Positions 1-9,865 are shown, counted from the stretch's first letter. The stretch: DNA of 31,044 nt from Bacteroidota bacterium (GCA_013202335.1 JABMQR010000362.1:1-31044), one strand, 5' to 3'. Program-made: numbers and translations. Notes: generated by a model from the letters alone, not told the origin.

Positions 1-105
1 ATATTGTACTACATAATGGCAAAGAACACAAGCATGGATTCGCAAATAAGTGTATATTTTAAAAGAATTTATTTCGACGTGTAAGCTTTTCTGGCAGCTT
101 CTGTA

Positions 106-1401
106 CTACAATTGCCGAGAGCATAGGATACTTACTGCACGGCTACCGGATTTTTTGGTTTTAAATTTTGTTCCATTATAGGTAACTGTGTAATTATCGG
201 TTTTAGAAGAACTTTTCCAGAAAACAGACATGGTTCCGGAAAAATCATTTACACTTGCTGGAACTTGAGTAAGCTCCATATGTGTTCGTTTGTCAGGATT
301 CCTATCAACTGTCGAGCCCTCGTAATAGACGCCTTCGGTGTGGTCAACTACTGTCAATCCACTACCATTAACTGTTTGTACTATATCTTTAGCAATATAC
401 TGCCAGGGGTTTTTGCCTTTTTCAGCTATGGTGATCAGGCTGTGCAGTTCCTTGGTATCAAGAACCAAGGGTAGACCAGAATATTCTTCATGTGATCGAG
501 TAACGACTCGTGCATAACTGTTTTTCTCTTTATCGACTTCCTGAAGACTGAAAACCACCATATTTCTCGTTTGCTGGCTGTTAAGTTCTGAGTAGTAGGT
601 TATAGATTCAAAGTCCGGCCGTGATGGAGCCTTTCTTGAAACTGCCTCAATCTTGTAATTTCCAGTACTTTTTTTGTAGCTGTCAAAATCACCTGCTACA
701 CCCCGTGAAGGAGTAGTGATAATGGTCTGTGAGTCGAATAGGCTGGGTGTTGTTTTATCAGATCGAATGGTGAAGGTATAATTAGCTAAATTATCTGGAA
801 TACTTTCTGGTACAGCAATATCGTATACATTACCAGAGACTGGTCCAAATTCATATTCTGTATGCTGTACTTTTGAACCGTCATGCATATTATCATAATA
901 GTCGATGTAACCCGGGGTCGTCCCGTTTGCTTTGAGCGGAGCCCAACCATCACCTGCAACATAGTACTCTTCATAAACAAAATCTAACAGAAAATCTGCT
1001 GCATCGTAAACGAATAGTTTTATTTCATAATAGCCACTCACTGGTTTCATAGAAAATTTCGCGGTTAATGAAGGATTCCCATAAAAATTTTGAATGTAGC
1101 TGCTATCGTTTGGGAAGTTGACCAGACTTGATTCCCCCGGGTAAGTATCATCGGGTGTTGCCCCAATTACTATTGCTCCTCCATTATAGCTGCCAGGATT
1201 TACCGTTCTGGAAGCGGTAACTACTGCAACATCCGCATCTATGGCTATTAATCGCATAGCTGTATCAAGCCCTGATGCAAAAGCGGCAAGTTCCGACAAG
1301 TCTGCATCAGCATTTTCATTGAAGATAAGACTGCATCCGCTAAATGCAAAAAGAGCAACCAATAATAATATTCCTACAATTTTAACTTTATTAATTTTCA
1401 T
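106..1401 (-). CDS. Predicted lipoprotein of unknown function
   Basis: A 431-residue protein with a basic N-terminus, a hydrophobic stretch at about residues 6-20 and a lipobox ending in FSGC (Cys23), so it is expected to be processed by signal peptidase II and anchored by lipid. The rest is a hydrophilic exported protein rich in Tyr, Ser, Thr and Asp, without a domain I recognise. The start is supported by an AGAGGA ribosome site just before ATG and by a well-placed promoter at 1453-1481. The gene is read away from the neighbouring membrane protein gene with 89 bases between them. The export call is sound; the role is unknown. Confidence 0.85.
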   Translation of the reverse strand: MKINKVKIVGILLLVALFAFSGCSLIFNENADADLSELAAFASGLDTAMRLIAIDADVAVVTASRTVNPGSYNGGAIVIGATPDDTYPGESSLVNFPNDSSYIQNFYGNPSLTAKFSMKPVSGYYEIKLFVYDAADFLLDFVYEEYYVAGDGWAPLKANGTTPGYIDYYDNMHDGSKVQHTEYEFGPVSGNVYDIAVPESIPDNLANYTFTIRSDKTTPSLFDSQTIITTPSRGVAGDFDSYKKSTGNYKIEAVSRKAPSRPDFESITYYSELNSQQTRNMVVFSLQEVDKEKNSYARVVTRSHEEYSGLPLVLDTKELHSLITIAEKGKNPWQYIAKDIVQTVNGSGLTVVDHTEGVYYEGSTVDRNPDKRTHMELTQVPASVNDFSGTMSVFWKSSSKTDNYTVTYNGTKFKTKKSGSRAVSILCSRQL

Positions 1402-1452
1402 ACTTTCCTCTGGGACGGCGTTGTCTCTGCTAAATCAGCCGCCTATAAATAT

Positions 1453-1481
1453 ATAATACTGATGATTTAGTCATGTTTCAA
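1453..1481 (-). promoter_or_regulatory. Sigma70-type promoter for the lipoprotein gene at 106-1401
   Basis: On the minus strand TTGAAA (1476-1481) and TATTAT (1453-1458) are separated by 17 bases. The expected transcript start is about 45 bases upstream of the ATG. Confidence 0.6.
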
Positions 1482-1490
1482 GAATATAAG

Positions 1491-2447
1491 TTACAGCCTT
1501 TTCTTGATTTCCTTCCGTATTCTACCTAGGAAGACTCTCGTTTTATCAAATTTTCGAACCTTCGGTGTTATGCTTTTCATTGATTCATTCTTATTTATAG
1601 TACGGTAATTATCATTTTTTTGACTTAAGGATCGTTTTAGACTTCCCAGTTTTTCTTCCTGATCAGCAAGAAGCCTTGCGGATCGGTGTGCTGCACGACG
1701 TATTCGCTTTTCTTCTCGTGTATCAGGTTTCCTTAGAAGATCGACACCTTTTTCAAGTAAATCATCAATTTTTTCCAGAAAAGTGCCCTTTTTTACAAGA
1801 TCTGCCAAAATACAGGAAATACCGGCAGCAATTGCAATACTGTTAAAAGCCCTGTCTACCGTGGCCTGATAACGTGCCCACCTCCAGTTTTGCATAACCC
1901 GTGACTTCAAACGCTCCAGAACCAGTCTTATGAAACCAAAAACGACCAAAAACAGAAGACTTAATTGAGGAAGAGATACTGCACGATTAAAAGCGGAAGC
2001 TGTCTCAGTTATAAAAAGAACAATAATCAGTGATACCACACCCTCTGCAAGGGCAATCAGCCAGATAGTGGTTTTGAAAAGGCGCTGGGATGTGCTGGTT
2101 TTATGAAGGATATCTGAAAGGTTCGAAGTTATAGCCCGGAATTTTTTCAGAATATCCACTTGTTTTTTTCTGTTTCTAAAACTCCGGGAGTAAGAGAAAA
2201 TTTTCTCAGTAACTTTAACCGAAAAAAGATGATCAATAATGGCATGCATTTGTTCATACGCGTACGAGAAGGCCCATGAATTGTTATAGGTATCACGTTT
2301 TCTGCTGATGCCCGACAGGTCCGCATAGACACTATTTATATCGTGAATGGTCTTATTGAAGGGTATGGTAACCCTGTCGATATCAATAGAGCTGTCTATT
2401 TTCATAATAGAGAAGCTGATCCTTTCTCTGATATCCGGAGTGTTCAT
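1491..2447 (-). CDS. Hypothetical membrane protein
   Basis: A 318-residue protein that I do not recognise. The middle has two clear hydrophobic segments, at about residues 125-147 (from TTIWLIALAEG) and 160-178 (LSLLFLVVFGFIRLVLERL), and a weaker one near 205-220. The N-terminal 120 residues are soluble-like. The C-terminal 100 are highly charged and Lys/Arg-rich, probably helical, ending in a basic tail. No good ribosome site precedes the first ATG, so translation could start at Met15 (MKIDSS). No partner gene suggests a function. Confidence 0.7.
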   Translation of the reverse strand: MNTPDIRERISFSIMKIDSSIDIDRVTIPFNKTIHDINSVYADLSGISRKRDTYNNSWAFSYAYEQMHAIIDHLFSVKVTEKIFSYSRSFRNRKKQVDILKKFRAITSNLSDILHKTSTSQRLFKTTIWLIALAEGVVSLIIVLFITETASAFNRAVSLPQLSLLFLVVFGFIRLVLERLKSRVMQNWRWARYQATVDRAFNSIAIAAGISCILADLVKKGTFLEKIDDLLEKGVDLLRKPDTREEKRIRRAAHRSARLLADQEEKLGSLKRSLSQKNDNYRTINKNESMKSITPKVRKFDKTRVFLGRIRKEIKKRL

Positions 2448-2592
2448 ATATAATCGATAGCATAAGTTTTCTGTTAAGGCAATAGAGGAAAAGGTGGGAG
2501 CCGGGACAAGATTACTTGTCTGGGCAGTTGCTTCGCAACTGCTGGCTTACGGGTTGAGAGTATCACAACCAGATGTAATATCCTCGTTCAAT

Positions 2593-2772
2593 CTCAACCC
2601 GTATTTACAAAGCAAATACCAAGGTAAGTACTCTTACCCACTCTCGTCCACACTCAACCCGTATTTGCAAAGCAAATACCAAGGTAAGTACTCTTACCCA
2701 CTCTCGTCCACACTCAACCCGTATTTGCAAAGCAAATACAAAGTTGAGTACCCTCAACCATTCTTGACACAG
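2593..2772. repeat. Three 60-bp tandem repeats, each with two hairpins
   Basis: Units run 2593-2652, 2653-2712 and 2713-2772 (the last diverged at its end). Each has an 8-bp hairpin GTATTTGC-AAA-GCAAATAC (2601-2619 with one mismatch, 2661-2679, 2721-2739), then a 6-bp hairpin. The latter is GGTAAG-TACT-CTTACC in units 1 and 2 and GTTGAG-TACC-CTCAAC in unit 3, so the third unit changed both arms and kept pairing. Upstream ACGGGTTGAG (2549-2558) is the reverse complement of the start of unit 1 (2593-2602), adding an outer 10-bp stem. There are no unique spacers, so this is not a CRISPR. Confidence 0.9.
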
Positions 2773-2792
2773 GTATGCTGTGAGAGGATAAT
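2764..2792 (+). promoter_or_regulatory. Sigma70-type promoter for the large lipoprotein
   Basis: TTGACA (2764-2769) and GATAAT (2787-2792) are 17 bases apart, close to consensus. The -35 lies in the diverged tail of the third 60-bp repeat, so the array ends exactly where the promoter begins. Confidence 0.65.
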
Positions 2793-2864
2793 AAATGAGA
2801 AAATGAGAACACCGCCGTTTTTTAATTTTTCCGGTTTAAGATAATGTGAAGTATGGAGATATGC

Positions 2865-5800
2865 ATGCAGATTTTCTCAGGGAAAAGAATCCCGATTATT
2901 CTATATTCGTTAATTATATTAATCATGTCGGTCTCTTGTGGATATGATAATAATTTATTTGAAAAACAAGTAAGTACAACTGAATCAATTGCATATCAGG
3001 AACTTGAAGGTATCCCGGCTCCTGAAGTTATGTTCTTCGATGCATATGGGAATGAGCTTCAGATTAATACAACAGCTGACATGGCAGGCGCATATTTACG
3101 ATTGATCCGCGGACCAGGAATTGAAGATTACTGGATTATGCAGTACAAATTTCGACATCTGGAACTTGGCAGCAGGACCTGGGACAGCTGGGGAGATTGG
3201 GAAAACTATAATGATGCTGAGCGCCCGCAAATTGGGGAGAGCGGAGAGTATGAAATACAGGTAAGGTATGCCGATCCGTTTTCTGACCCTGATAATCCAC
3301 CCTTGTCAAACCTCTCAGATACAGACTTGAAAGATTTACGTTTTATCCTCATAGAGAAAATAAATAAACCCGGGGCTTATATCAATGAAGGAGAGGTCGT
3401 TGATGATGATGTGCGTGCATTTTTGCCAAATAAAAAATATTTAACTATTGACGGCGAAATTCTCACCCCGCAGATTTGGATAAAAAAGGAGTCTACTGGT
3501 ACGATTTACAAATCTAAGGATTTCATACTGCTTGAAGTACTTGAGGGGTATGTAAATACTTATCAGGCACGAATATTATATATATCCCCTGATGAGGAAG
3601 TAGTTTCAGAATCCAGTATATTTACTTTCACAATAGATAAATGCCGTCCCGGAAAGATTGAAATTACAGATGCCGGATTCACTGATGAAGATGGCTTTCT
3701 CCTTCCTCCCGGGACCAGAACGAATAGAGATGCCTCATTCACTATTAGTTTTCCGAAAGCTGAGGAGGCTCTCGTTGTTCAATACAATATAAATGGAGAG
3801 TGGGTGGATATGAGCATGGCGGATGAAAATACCGCTTATGTAGATTTTACTATCCCCTTTGGTCAGGAACTTGATATTACTCAACTCTTTCTTCGTTTAA
3901 AAGATGTTGCCGGCAACATCACACTCCCTCAGGATGAGATTATCTATGACGAAGGTATCTATATCGATAAAACCATTCCCCCTGCACCTGAGTGGGATTT
4001 AAAAAGTAACGGGAAACAGGTAAACGGGGTTGTCAGTGATCCTGCAAAGCTTACTGCCAGAATCCCCAAGGGTGAGCAGTTTGGTAGTTATGAGTTTAGT
4101 TATGACGGCAATGATGATGGAATCTTCACTGAATGGCAAAAACTTCCTATTGGGATTTCTCAGGAATTTACCGGGGTTGAAGGTGCAGTGATTACCTATA
4201 CAGTGAGAATTCGCTTTTCTGATATTTCCGGGAATATCAGTGCGATGTTGGAAAAATCCTTCACCAGCGATAGAGCATTGCCCGATACTCCATTGTGGAA
4301 TTTACGGGATATCGGTAACAGAGAGATAACAGACGGAAGGATTATCACAGATTCTGCATTTTTTAATGTAATTCCACCTGCAGAAGAACCGGGAGGGATT
4401 TCCCAGTACAGAGTACGTATCAGTGATATAGAGTCATATACAAAATGGGTTGAAATTGATGAAGGTGAAACTATCGAGTTTTCCGGTGAGGAGAATAGAT
4501 CAGTATTTTATACACTACAGATTCGTTTTATAGATGCTGCTGGAAATTCAAGTGAGATTTTAACCAGAGATTTTTCAATTGACAGGAAAGTTCCTGATGC
4601 ACCAGCCTGGAGTCTGGTCACGGGAGACGATGAGATAGACGTGTTTGATAATGCTTATATCCAAACACCTGCTGAACTGCATGCAACCAAACCTGCGGGA
4701 GAGAAAGTGGGTATTTTTGAGTATCATTTCAAAAAGGTTGATGAAGATGCTTTTTCTGAATGGGAAACACTTGCTGCAAATGGAGTGAAGCTTTTTGATA
4801 CCGAAGAAGATACTGAATCACAATATCATATTGAAATACGTTTTAGGGATGAAGTAGGTAATGTTTCGGAAGTATCTACCAGAACTATCACTATTGATAA
4901 AAGAGCTCCTGATACCCCTTTCTGGAGTTTGATACGATATACCTATGGTGTTCAGGTAGGATCTGGAGAGGATACAATCAATGGTCCTGTAAGATTATAT
5001 GCGACAGCTCCGCCAAATGAACCGGCTGGCGGTGTTTTTGAATATCACCTTCAGATCAGAGAGGATCCGTTCCTTCCCTGGGCTCAGCTGCCGCCAGGAT
5101 ATTATACCAGTTTTGAGGGTGCGTATCGTGAGAGTGTGCAGTATCATGTGCAGATCCGATTTCGTGATTCTGCCGGCAATGTGAGTCCTGTGAAGGAGAA
5201 AATATTCCTGGTCGACCGGAACATTCCTGCTCCACCTGAATGGAAATTGGAAGATATTGAAGGTCGGGAGATATTTGAGGATAGGGAGCTGAATCTTCCT
5301 GCAGTTCTCACCGCTCAGGATCCGATAAATGAGGCAGGAGGAACCTATGAATACAGCTATACGCTCAATGACACTGGTGATTTTTCAGACTGGATGCGAC
5401 TTTCCATTGGTTTTGAAAAACGGTTTGAAGGGTTTGAAGATGAAAATACAAAATATACAATAAGAATTAGATATGTTGACCGGGCCGCTAACAGCAGTCC
5501 GGAATCAGAACGCTCTTTTTATATTGATTATGAACGACCTGCAGCACCTGTTAGGAATCTTGTGGATTCTGCAGGAGTCAAAGTGACAAACGGTCAGCTT
5601 CTCAATGGAGAAGCGATATTGACAGGGACGGATCCATCTTATGAATCTGGCGGAACATTTCAATACAGCTATGATGATAATCGAGATGGGGAATTTACCG
5701 ACTGGATATCCATGGATGTTGGTGATTCAATAACTTTCCTGGGGAAGCCGGAAAGCAAGGTCTGGATTACTCTAAAGCTTCGCTATATTGACTCACCCGG

Positions 5801-5876
5801 GAATGCAGGAGTTGAGAGTCTCATAGAATTTAAGATTGACAGGGTCGTTATCGGATTCGATACAGAGATTCAGTGA
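2865..5876 (+). CDS. Large lipoprotein with repeated Ig-like modules
   Basis: About 1003 residues. An ATG exists at 2853, but the in-frame ATG at 2865 has GGAG six bases before it and gives a clean signal peptide with lipobox SVSC, so I prefer 2865. From about residue 370 to the end the protein is a series of roughly 85-105-residue modules. Each opens with D(R/K)..P..P.W.L, then has a Gly-rich turn and F/Y-EYS, then W..L, an aromatic-rich strand with (I/V)(R/Q)IRF.D.AGN.S, and closes with F.IDR, which starts the next module. I count six full modules and one partial. This is typical of beta-sandwich surface proteins, so a role in adhesion, surface layering or polysaccharide contact is possible but not shown. 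The gene is single-cistron, between its own promoter and terminator. Confidence 0.85.
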   Translation: MQIFSGKRIPIILYSLIILIMSVSCGYDNNLFEKQVSTTESIAYQELEGIPAPEVMFFDAYGNELQINTTADMAGAYLRLIRGPGIEDYWIMQYKFRHLELGSRTWDSWGDWENYNDAERPQIGESGEYEIQVRYADPFSDPDNPPLSNLSDTDLKDLRFILIEKINKPGAYINEGEVVDDDVRAFLPNKKYLTIDGEILTPQIWIKKESTGTIYKSKDFILLEVLEGYVNTYQARILYISPDEEVVSESSIFTFTIDKCRPGKIEITDAGFTDEDGFLLPPGTRTNRDASFTISFPKAEEALVVQYNINGEWVDMSMADENTAYVDFTIPFGQELDITQLFLRLKDVAGNITLPQDEIIYDEGIYIDKTIPPAPEWDLKSNGKQVNGVVSDPAKLTARIPKGEQFGSYEFSYDGNDDGIFTEWQKLPIGISQEFTGVEGAVITYTVRIRFSDISGNISAMLEKSFTSDRALPDTPLWNLRDIGNREITDGRIITDSAFFNVIPPAEEPGGISQYRVRISDIESYTKWVEIDEGETIEFSGEENRSVFYTLQIRFIDAAGNSSEILTRDFSIDRKVPDAPAWSLVTGDDEIDVFDNAYIQTPAELHATKPAGEKVGIFEYHFKKVDEDAFSEWETLAANGVKLFDTEEDTESQYHIEIRFRDEVGNVSEVSTRTITIDKRAPDTPFWSLIRYTYGVQVGSGEDTINGPVRLYATAPPNEPAGGVFEYHLQIREDPFLPWAQLPPGYYTSFEGAYRESVQYHVQIRFRDSAGNVSPVKEKIFLVDRNIPAPPEWKLEDIEGREIFEDRELNLPAVLTAQDPINEAGGTYEYSYTLNDTGDFSDWMRLSIGFEKRFEGFEDENTKYTIRIRYVDRAANSSPESERSFYIDYERPAAPVRNLVDSAGVKVTNGQLLNGEAILTGTDPSYESGGTFQYSYDDNRDGEFTDWISMDVGDSITFLGKPESKVWITLKLRYIDSPGNAGVESLIEFKIDRVVIGFDTEIQ

Positions 5877-5880
5877 TTGA

Positions 5881-5920
5881 AAAACCCTTTCTGCTTCACT
5901 ATTCTGCAGAAAGGGATATT
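5881..5920. terminator. Bidirectional terminator between the lipoprotein and araA
   Basis: A perfect 10-bp stem, CCCTTTCTGC (5885-5894) with GCAGAAAGGG (5906-5915), is flanked by an A-run on the left and a T-rich stretch on the right. It can end transcription of the converging lipoprotein (plus) and arabinose operon (minus). Confidence 0.75.
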
Positions 5921-5922
5921 TA

Positions 5923-7416
5923 TTAATATACAGTACTATTCCAACGCAGTTCATTTTTAAGATCACGAATTCTTGTCTGCTGATCTATTACAACACACTC
6001 TATTCCTGCCATGGAAGCAAAATTCTCGAGGAATTCTGTATTCAAAGCTTTGGAAAATCCAGCATGATGAGCTCCTCCGCCATAAATCCAGGCAGCTGAT
6101 GCAGTTTCCAGATTCGGGTGGGGTTTCCAAACTACCCGGGCAACAGGAAGGTTGGGAAGATCTTCCCCTGGATTTACTACATCCACGGTATTTACCAGAA
6201 GACGGAATCGTCCACCCATATCCATAATAGATGCATTTAGTGCTGGACCCGGTTGCGTTGTAAAGACAAGTCGTGCAGGGTCTGCTTTTCCCCCAATACC
6301 TAAGGGATGTATTTCCAGAGAAGGTTTTATCCTGGGATTAGCTATGCTTGGACAAACTTCAAGCATATGAGCTCCCAGACAGAGAGAGTTTTCCGGATCC
6401 AGATGGTACGTATAATCTTCCATAAATGAGGTTCCACCAGGGAGACCGTCAGACATTACTTTCATTGCTCTCACCAGAGCTGCAGTTTTCCAATCACCTT
6501 CGGCTCCAAATCCATACCCTTCAGCCATTAATCTTTGACATGCAAGACCGGGGAGTTGATTAAGCCCATATAAGTTTTCAAAAGTAGTAGTAAAACCGGT
6601 AAAACCGCCAGTTTGCAGAAAACCACGCATGCCGGCCTCAATTTTTGCGGCAGAACGCAATTCCCCGTGACGACTTCCTCCGGGAAGCAGATTTTCAGTG
6701 ATTGCATATAATTCAGCATATTCTTCGATCAATTCAGTAATTGCGGCATCTCCAACCTGCTCAACAGCTGCTGCAAGATCTCCCAGGGCGTATCCATTGC
6801 AGGAGAATCCAAGTTTGAGCTGGGCTTCAACCTTATCACCCTCAGTTACTGCAACTTCCCGCATGTTGTCTCCGAATCGCGCAATGCTGCCGGTCTGCAT
6901 ATCCTGCCATGCAGCTGCTGCACGTACCCAAATTCCTACTCTCTTTTGCACTTCTGGCTTTTTCCAGTGACCGGATATCACAGTTCTTTCAATATTCATC
7001 CGAGAGCATATAAATCCAAATTCCCGTCCGCCATGTGCGGACTGGTTGAGATTCATGAAATCCATATCTATCGTATTCCATGGGATATCCCGGTTGAACT
7101 GAGTGTGGAGATGGAGAAAGGGCTTTTTCAACTGAGTGAGTCCGGCGATCCACATTTTGGCCGGGGAAAATGTATGCATCCAGAAAATCAATCCTATACA
7201 GGATGGGGAACTATTTGCTTCTCTGCAGACAGAGAGTATTTCATGAGGCGTTGTTACGGTGTTTTTACGTATGACCGAAACTGGTACAGCCTTTGAATTG
7301 TTGAGTTCTGCTGCTATTATACCTGCATTTTCAGCTACTTTTTTTAAGGTTTCTTCGCCATAAAGATGCTGACTGCCGGTAACAAACCATACCTCTTTTT
7401 CATTCCGGTTTATCAT
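5923..7416 (-). CDS. araA: L-arabinose isomerase
   Basis: 497 residues, the normal length for AraA, which converts L-arabinose to L-ribulose in the cytoplasm using a divalent metal. The N-terminus has the family signature [12 protein letters not shown]. The metal and catalytic positions are present: Glu in [11 protein letters not shown] (about residue 304), Glu in FMEDYTYH, His in [11 protein letters not shown] (about 346) and His in GGGAHHAGF (about 448), near the E. coli residues 306, 333, 350 and 450. An AAGGA site precedes the ATG. It is the last gene of araB-araD-araA, 35 bases after araD, and ends at the shared terminator at 5881-5920. Confidence 0.97.
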   Translation of the reverse strand: MINRNEKEVWFVTGSQHLYGEETLKKVAENAGIIAAELNNSKAVPVSVIRKNTVTTPHEILSVCREANSSPSCIGLIFWMHTFSPAKMWIAGLTQLKKPFLHLHTQFNRDIPWNTIDMDFMNLNQSAHGGREFGFICSRMNIERTVISGHWKKPEVQKRVGIWVRAAAAWQDMQTGSIARFGDNMREVAVTEGDKVEAQLKLGFSCNGYALGDLAAAVEQVGDAAITELIEEYAELYAITENLLPGGSRHGELRSAAKIEAGMRGFLQTGGFTGFTTTFENLYGLNQLPGLACQRLMAEGYGFGAEGDWKTAALVRAMKVMSDGLPGGTSFMEDYTYHLDPENSLCLGAHMLEVCPSIANPRIKPSLEIHPLGIGGKADPARLVFTTQPGPALNASIMDMGGRFRLLVNTVDVVNPGEDLPNLPVARVVWKPHPNLETASAAWIYGGGAHHAGFSKALNTEFLENFASMAGIECVVIDQQTRIRDLKNELRWNSTVY

Positions 7417-7451
7417 ATTATTTTCCTTGCTTATAAGTTTTTTAATGCGAA

Positions 7452-8162
7452 TTATTTCTGACCGTAATAGGCATTCTTGCCGTGCTTTCTGAAGAAATGT
7501 TTCTCTTTTATAGCTTTACTCAGGGGAGAGACTTCCGGGTTGATGGACAGAGTTAAATATGCCATCTTTGCAAGTTCTTCCAACACCCTGCTGTTATACA
7601 CAGCCTTGGCAGCATCGACACCCCAGGTGAAAGGCCCGTGACATGCAGCGAGAACCATCTCATTTTCCCGGAAATTCAGCCCGGCAAACAGATCCTCTGC
7701 AAAGAGGGCAGTAATACTTTTTCCTGTTGCCTCTTCATAATCTCTGTTAATTGCGCTCGCTGTCAGTTCCATGGTAACAGGTATTGATTTAACTGAGTGA
7801 TCTGCGTGAGTTGTTCCCAAAATAGGAATTTCACACTTTGCCTGTGCCCATGCGGTTGCATAGGGGGAGTGAGTATGGCAGATTCCGCCGATTTCCGAAA
7901 ATTCCCGATATAAGACGGTATGCGTTTTGCTGTCTGATGATGGGTTTAAGCTGCCTTCTATAACGACATTGTCCAGATCAACAATAACCATATCTTCCAT
8001 CTGTAAATCTGCATAGGGAACGCCACTTGGTTTTATGGCATATACTCCACGGCTTTTATCAAATGCACTTACGTTTCCGAATGTATAGATGGCAAGCTGT
8101 TGTTTGGGTATCTCCAGATTGGCTTCGTATGCTTCTCTCTTTAACTCTGTAAATATTGACAT
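7452..8162 (-). CDS. araD: L-ribulose-5-phosphate 4-epimerase
   Basis: 236 residues, full length for AraD, the class II aldolase-like epimerase that converts L-ribulose 5-phosphate to D-xylulose 5-phosphate and so feeds the pentose phosphate pathway. Visible residues are the phosphate site KPSGVPY, Asp77 in NPSSDSKTH, the zinc ligands His96 and His98 (CHTHSPYA), the third His in [10 protein letters not shown] and the C-terminal Tyr pair. These match E. coli Asp76, His95, His97, His171 and Tyr229. It lies six bases after araB and is probably translationally coupled to it. Confidence 0.96.
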   Translation of the reverse strand: MSIFTELKREAYEANLEIPKQQLAIYTFGNVSAFDKSRGVYAIKPSGVPYADLQMEDMVIVDLDNVVIEGSLNPSSDSKTHTVLYREFSEIGGICHTHSPYATAWAQAKCEIPILGTTHADHSVKSIPVTMELTASAINRDYEEATGKSITALFAEDLFAGLNFRENEMVLAACHGPFTWGVDAAKAVYNSRVLEELAKMAYLTLSINPEVSPLSKAIKEKHFFRKHGKNAYYGQK

Positions 8163-8168
8163 CGAGTA

Positions 8169-9818
8169 TTATCCCCTTGTCTTTTTCTCGACAAATGCGC
8201 CGAATTCAAGGTAGTTTTTGTATAATTCATCATATACTGCAGTAGCCTCAGGGTTTGGGATATAGGTTTTCTCAAACCCGCTTCCCATAGATTTTTGAGC
8301 TTCTTCAACTGAAGAGTATATGCCTGCTGCCGTTGCAGCAAATATCGCTGCGCCTAATGCAACTGTCTGCAGTTCTGAAGCAACTCTTATGGGTTTATTC
8401 ATAACATCACATACCGTTTGCATAACATAGGGTGATTTTTTAGCAACACCACCCACTGCTATAACATCCTTGATTTCAACACCGCTCTCTTCAAAGCGCT
8501 CTGTAATCCTGCGTGCACCATAAGCGGCAGCATCTACCAGAGATCTGTATACACGGGGAGCATCACTTCCGAGCGTTAGACCCATTATGGCACCTTTGAG
8601 TGTCTGATCGGCATCCGGAGTTCTCCGTCCATTCAGCCAATCAAGAGCTAAGACACCACTTTCATCCGGTGAAAGTTTTGCGGCTTCATCATCCAAATCT
8701 TTTAGGATAGGAGCGGTAAGGGATTTTCGTAATTGCTGATCCTCAATATTACGGAGGGGCCAGACGAGGAGTTGTTTAAACCAGGAAAACAAGTCACCAA
8801 AAGCTGACTGACCGGCTTCAAGGCCTATCATCCCTGGTACAATAGAACCGTTAACCTGACCACAGATACCCGGTACGAGTGTATCTTTAAATTTATCGGG
8901 CGGAGATACAATCATATCACAAGTTGACGTACCCATAACTTTAAGTAAAGAACCCGGTGAAATCTGACCGCCGACTGCTCCCATGTGTGCATCAAAGGCA
9001 CCTGCTGTAACAATAACTGCTACAGGTAAACCAAGGCGACTGCTCCACTCATCTGTGAGATTGCCAACAGAGACGTCAGAAGCTGCAGTGTCGGTAAAGA
9101 GTTTATCACGCAAACCTGACAGAAGAGGATCTATCCCGGTTAAATATGTATCTGAAGGTAGTCCATCGAAATCTTCATGCCACATGGCTTTATGCCCGGC
9201 TGCACAGCGGCTTCTTACCATATCTTCAGGTTTTGTGCACCCTGTGAGAAGAGCCGGCATCCAGTCACAGTGTTCTACCCAGGAATAAGCAGCATTACGT
9301 ACCGCTGTATTGCCCCGTAGGATATGAAGGATTTTTGCCCAAAACCACTCTGAGGAGTATACGCCGCCTTCAAATTTAGTGTAATCAATGCCGCCCCAGG
9401 TGCGGGAGAATGAATTTATTTCATCAGCTTCCATTATTGCTGTATGGTCTTTCCAGAGCACAAACATGGCATCCGGGTCATCAGAAAATTCGTCTGTTAA
9501 AGCGAGGGGTATGCCGTTTTTTGTAACAGCAACAGGTGTGGATCCGGTAGTATCTATGGAGATTCCGGCGATAGATTCTGCAGTACTTTCCGGGGCTTTG
9601 TTAAGAGCTCCCCGAACTACAAACTCTAATCCTTCAATATAATCCAGCGGGTGCTGTCTGAATTGACTTTTAGCTGAATCGCAGAATAAACCCTTTTTCC
9701 AGCGGGGATATTCAAATACTTCACTGCTGACAATATTTCCTGTTGCTGCATTTACAATAACAGCCCGGCATGAATCTGATCCATAATCTATACCAATAAC
9801 ATGAGGGGTTGCGGACAT
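8169..9818 (-). CDS. araB: Ribulokinase (FGGY kinase)
   Basis: 549 residues, typical of AraB, which phosphorylates L-ribulose with ATP. The N-terminal ATPase signature is GIDYGSDSCRAVIV, the Gly-rich core follows at ITAGAFDAHMGAVGG and MGTSTCDM, and the C-terminal FGGY lobe has VIAVGGVAKKSPYVMQ with LGAAIFAATAAG. The start ATG has GGAGG six bases upstream (9825-9829). It is the first gene of the operon, directly downstream of a promoter with an operator-like palindrome. No sugar transporter or regulator gene lies beside it, so uptake and control must be encoded elsewhere. Confidence 0.96.
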   Translation of the reverse strand: MSATPHVIGIDYGSDSCRAVIVNAATGNIVSSEVFEYPRWKKGLFCDSAKSQFRQHPLDYIEGLEFVVRGALNKAPESTAESIAGISIDTTGSTPVAVTKNGIPLALTDEFSDDPDAMFVLWKDHTAIMEADEINSFSRTWGGIDYTKFEGGVYSSEWFWAKILHILRGNTAVRNAAYSWVEHCDWMPALLTGCTKPEDMVRSRCAAGHKAMWHEDFDGLPSDTYLTGIDPLLSGLRDKLFTDTAASDVSVGNLTDEWSSRLGLPVAVIVTAGAFDAHMGAVGGQISPGSLLKVMGTSTCDMIVSPPDKFKDTLVPGICGQVNGSIVPGMIGLEAGQSAFGDLFSWFKQLLVWPLRNIEDQQLRKSLTAPILKDLDDEAAKLSPDESGVLALDWLNGRRTPDADQTLKGAIMGLTLGSDAPRVYRSLVDAAAYGARRITERFEESGVEIKDVIAVGGVAKKSPYVMQTVCDVMNKPIRVASELQTVALGAAIFAATAAGIYSSVEEAQKSMGSGFEKTYIPNPEATAVYDELYKNYLEFGAFVEKKTRG

Positions 9819-9847
9819 CTTTTGCCTCCAAGGTTTTAATAAGTGGT

Positions 9848-9865
9848 TGCGTTAACGTTTACGCA
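9848..9865. promoter_or_regulatory. Operator-like palindrome at the araBDA transcript start
   Basis: TGCGTTAACGTTTACGCA is an 18-bp near-perfect palindrome with two mismatched positions and an AACGTT centre. It sits just after the -10, where bound protein would block initiation. Shape and centre resemble LacI/GalR-family operators, so I infer an arabinose- or ribulose-responsive repressor; no regulator gene is in the window. A second partial palindrome, GTTTAACGAAAC read on the minus strand, lies in the promoter spacer. Confidence 0.65.

Larger units (their letters stand above)
2448..2864. other. Intergenic region dominated by a hairpin repeat array
   Basis: This 417-base gap between divergent genes contains a 7-bp hairpin with a TTC loop (2525-2541), the 60-bp tandem repeats (2593-2772) and a promoter (2764-2792). 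An open frame starting with GTG at 2494 runs through the repeats because the unit is a multiple of three. It would encode 20-residue repeats (LNPYLQSKYQGKYSYPLSST) and has a GAGGA sequence before it. I regard it as a by-product of the array rather than a gene, with low certainty. Confidence 0.6.

Noticed and set aside
1..105. Possible feature at the left edge
   Set aside because: AT-rich sequence past the lipoprotein stop; I see no gene, clear terminator or repeat in it.
2593..2772. Possible CRISPR array
   Set aside because: The units are contiguous 60-bp repeats without unique spacers, and no cas gene is present.
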